From assembly GCA_964423615.1 (NCBI GenBank), contig CAYRFQ010000188.1, positions 1 to 6,813 of the forward strand: a stretch of 6,813 nt of DNA, given 5' to 3'. The notes under the pieces are model-generated. The model was not told where the DNA came from, ran no database searches, and saw only the letters and a list, made by a program, of their open reading frames with translations. Positions 6,096 through 6,813 of the stretch are shown here, piece after piece. The stretch comes from CAYRFQ01 sp964423615. GTDB taxonomy: Bacteria; Planctomycetota; Planctomycetia; Gemmatales; Gemmataceae. The position numbers and the translations under genes were made by a program. How positions within the stretch are numbered: the stretch's first letter is position 1; every line of letters starts with the position of its first letter.

Positions 6096-6434
6096 CTAGG
6101 AAATCATCGAAACCGTTTGCGCTTGTTATCACCAGGCTCAAGAACTTTATATCTCTTTTCACACCCATACAATTTGCACCGACGAAATGACAGGTATTCA
6201 AGCACTCGAATCGATCCATCCGAGCCAACGTGTGGGCCCAGGTCGGGTCGAACTGGTGGAGTTCGAATACACCCGTCACGGGACCCAAACTCTCATTGCC
6301 AACGTTCATGTGGCTACTGGAGAAGTCATCAGCCCCAATATTGGGCCGACTCGAACACAAGCGGACTTCCTGGCCCACATCCAACGAATTCTCGAGACCG
6401 ATCCGCAGGCGATTGGATATTCGTATGCGACCAA

Positions 6435-6443
6435 CTCAACATC
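6435..6443. repeat. Target site duplication, left copy
   Basis: CTCAACATC is repeated exactly at 6663-6671 on the other side of the 219-bp element. It encodes Leu-Asn-Ile of the interrupted transposase in both places. Confidence 0.85.
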
Positions 6444-6662
6444 CAGCGATTCCCGGCGCGATTTTTGCCCGCAAAATACGTTTTTAATGTCTTAAATGTG
6501 CGTCTTAAGAGGTTTCTGCCACGACAAAATCCATATGGCGTGCATCTGAAGATCTGCGATATGCTTTCAATACCTTGAGCTTGTACACTATCTGCAAGCG
6601 CGAAAACTCAAATTCGTAAGTACTTTTCAATTAACGACTTAAGATCGTACCGGAAATCGCTG
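6444..6662. mobile_element. 219-bp MITE-like element with 19-bp inverted ends
   Basis: The left end CAGCGATTCCCGGCGCGAT (6444-6462) and the reverse complement of the right end CAGCGATTTCCGGTACGAT (6644-6662) agree at 16 of 19 positions. The element is flanked by a perfect 9-bp direct repeat CTCAACATC (6435-6443 and 6663-6671). Removing it with one copy of the repeat restores the transposase reading DQLNIHQSE in frame. No transposase frame of useful length lies inside, so it must move in trans. It resembles none of the other IS ends in this window, so its parent element is elsewhere. A 9-bp duplication would fit several IS families, for example IS4-type or IS1-type. Confidence 0.85.
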
Positions 6663-6813
6663 CTCAACATCCACCAAAGCGAAACATTGGTTCGTTTCGT
6701 AGCCAGCGAGTGCGGCATGAGTGAGTCTGAGTTAGGTGCCTAAGGTCGCCGAGGTATTCTCAAGAGTATGGCCTCTCGCAAGGCGTTTTTGGAAGATTCG
6801 AGTCATCGGATTC

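Larger units (their letters stand above)
6100..6813 (+). pseudogene. IS630-type transposase remnant B, partial and broken
   Basis: This is a second, different IS630-type transposase on the plus strand. It begins at EIIETVCACYHQAQELY (6100 onward) right after a TAG at 6097, so the N-terminal part is missing. TDEMTGIQALESIHP (about 6178-6222) holds the first catalytic Asp, followed by VEFEYTRHGTQTLIANV and IGPTRTQADFLAHI. A 1-base deletion near 6410 shifts the frame to ADWIFVCDQLNI with the second Asp. The gene is then split by a 219-bp insertion and resumes at 6672 with HQSETLVRFVASECG. An in-frame TAA at 6741 replaces what is usually Lys, and KSMASRKAFLEDSSHRI runs off the window. The final catalytic Glu lies outside. 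Confidence 0.85.

Noticed and set aside
6450..6610. Short plus-strand frames inside the 219-bp element
   Set aside because: They are under 45 codons and do not resemble a transposase part; the unit is better explained as non-coding.

Overview
The window looks like bacterial accessory DNA of moderate GC content. The best guess at origin is a planctomycete. I base that on the protein types, chiefly a GSGKG-type AAA+ helicase, a P27-like small terminase and IS4/IS701-like and IS630 transposases, and not on any marker gene. No housekeeping gene, tRNA or rRNA was found.

Positions 1-320 hold a short CRISPR array: three well-conserved 38-bp repeats, a degenerate repeat at the left edge and a 3'-truncated repeat at the right. 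No cas genes are present. Judged by the repeat 3' end (ATTGAAAC), it is transcribed rightward, so it converges on the next gene.

Positions 417-4143 hold a leftward (- strand) cassette. Read 5' to 3' it is: a possible 62-aa protein, an excisionase/AlpA-like helix-turn-helix protein, a 135-aa unknown protein, a 570-aa AAA+ helicase of phage/plasmid primase-helicase type, a 672-bp gap, and an orphan P27-like small terminase subunit. The first four are tightly coupled by overlaps or a 4-bp gap. The gap contains an inverted pair of GTGAGTT-type repeats that could be a replication origin. Regulator, replication helicase, origin and terS without capsid, tail or large terminase genes is the plan of a phage satellite (PICI-like). 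No integrase is seen. An insertion sequence sits exactly at the upstream border of the cassette.

Positions 4186-6813 are a mobile-element graveyard. An IS4/IS701-like element with a nearly intact transposase carries a single nonsense codon. Next come a frameshifted IS630-type transposase on the minus strand that has lost its catalytic glutamate, and a second, different IS630-type transposase on the plus strand running off the window. That second gene is broken by a 1-base deletion, an in-frame stop and a clean 219-bp MITE-like insertion with 19-bp inverted ends and a 9-bp target duplication.

How the parts may relate is inference. A small replicating, packaging-capable satellite or prophage remnant lies next to a decaying CRISPR array and was later invaded and trimmed by transposons.
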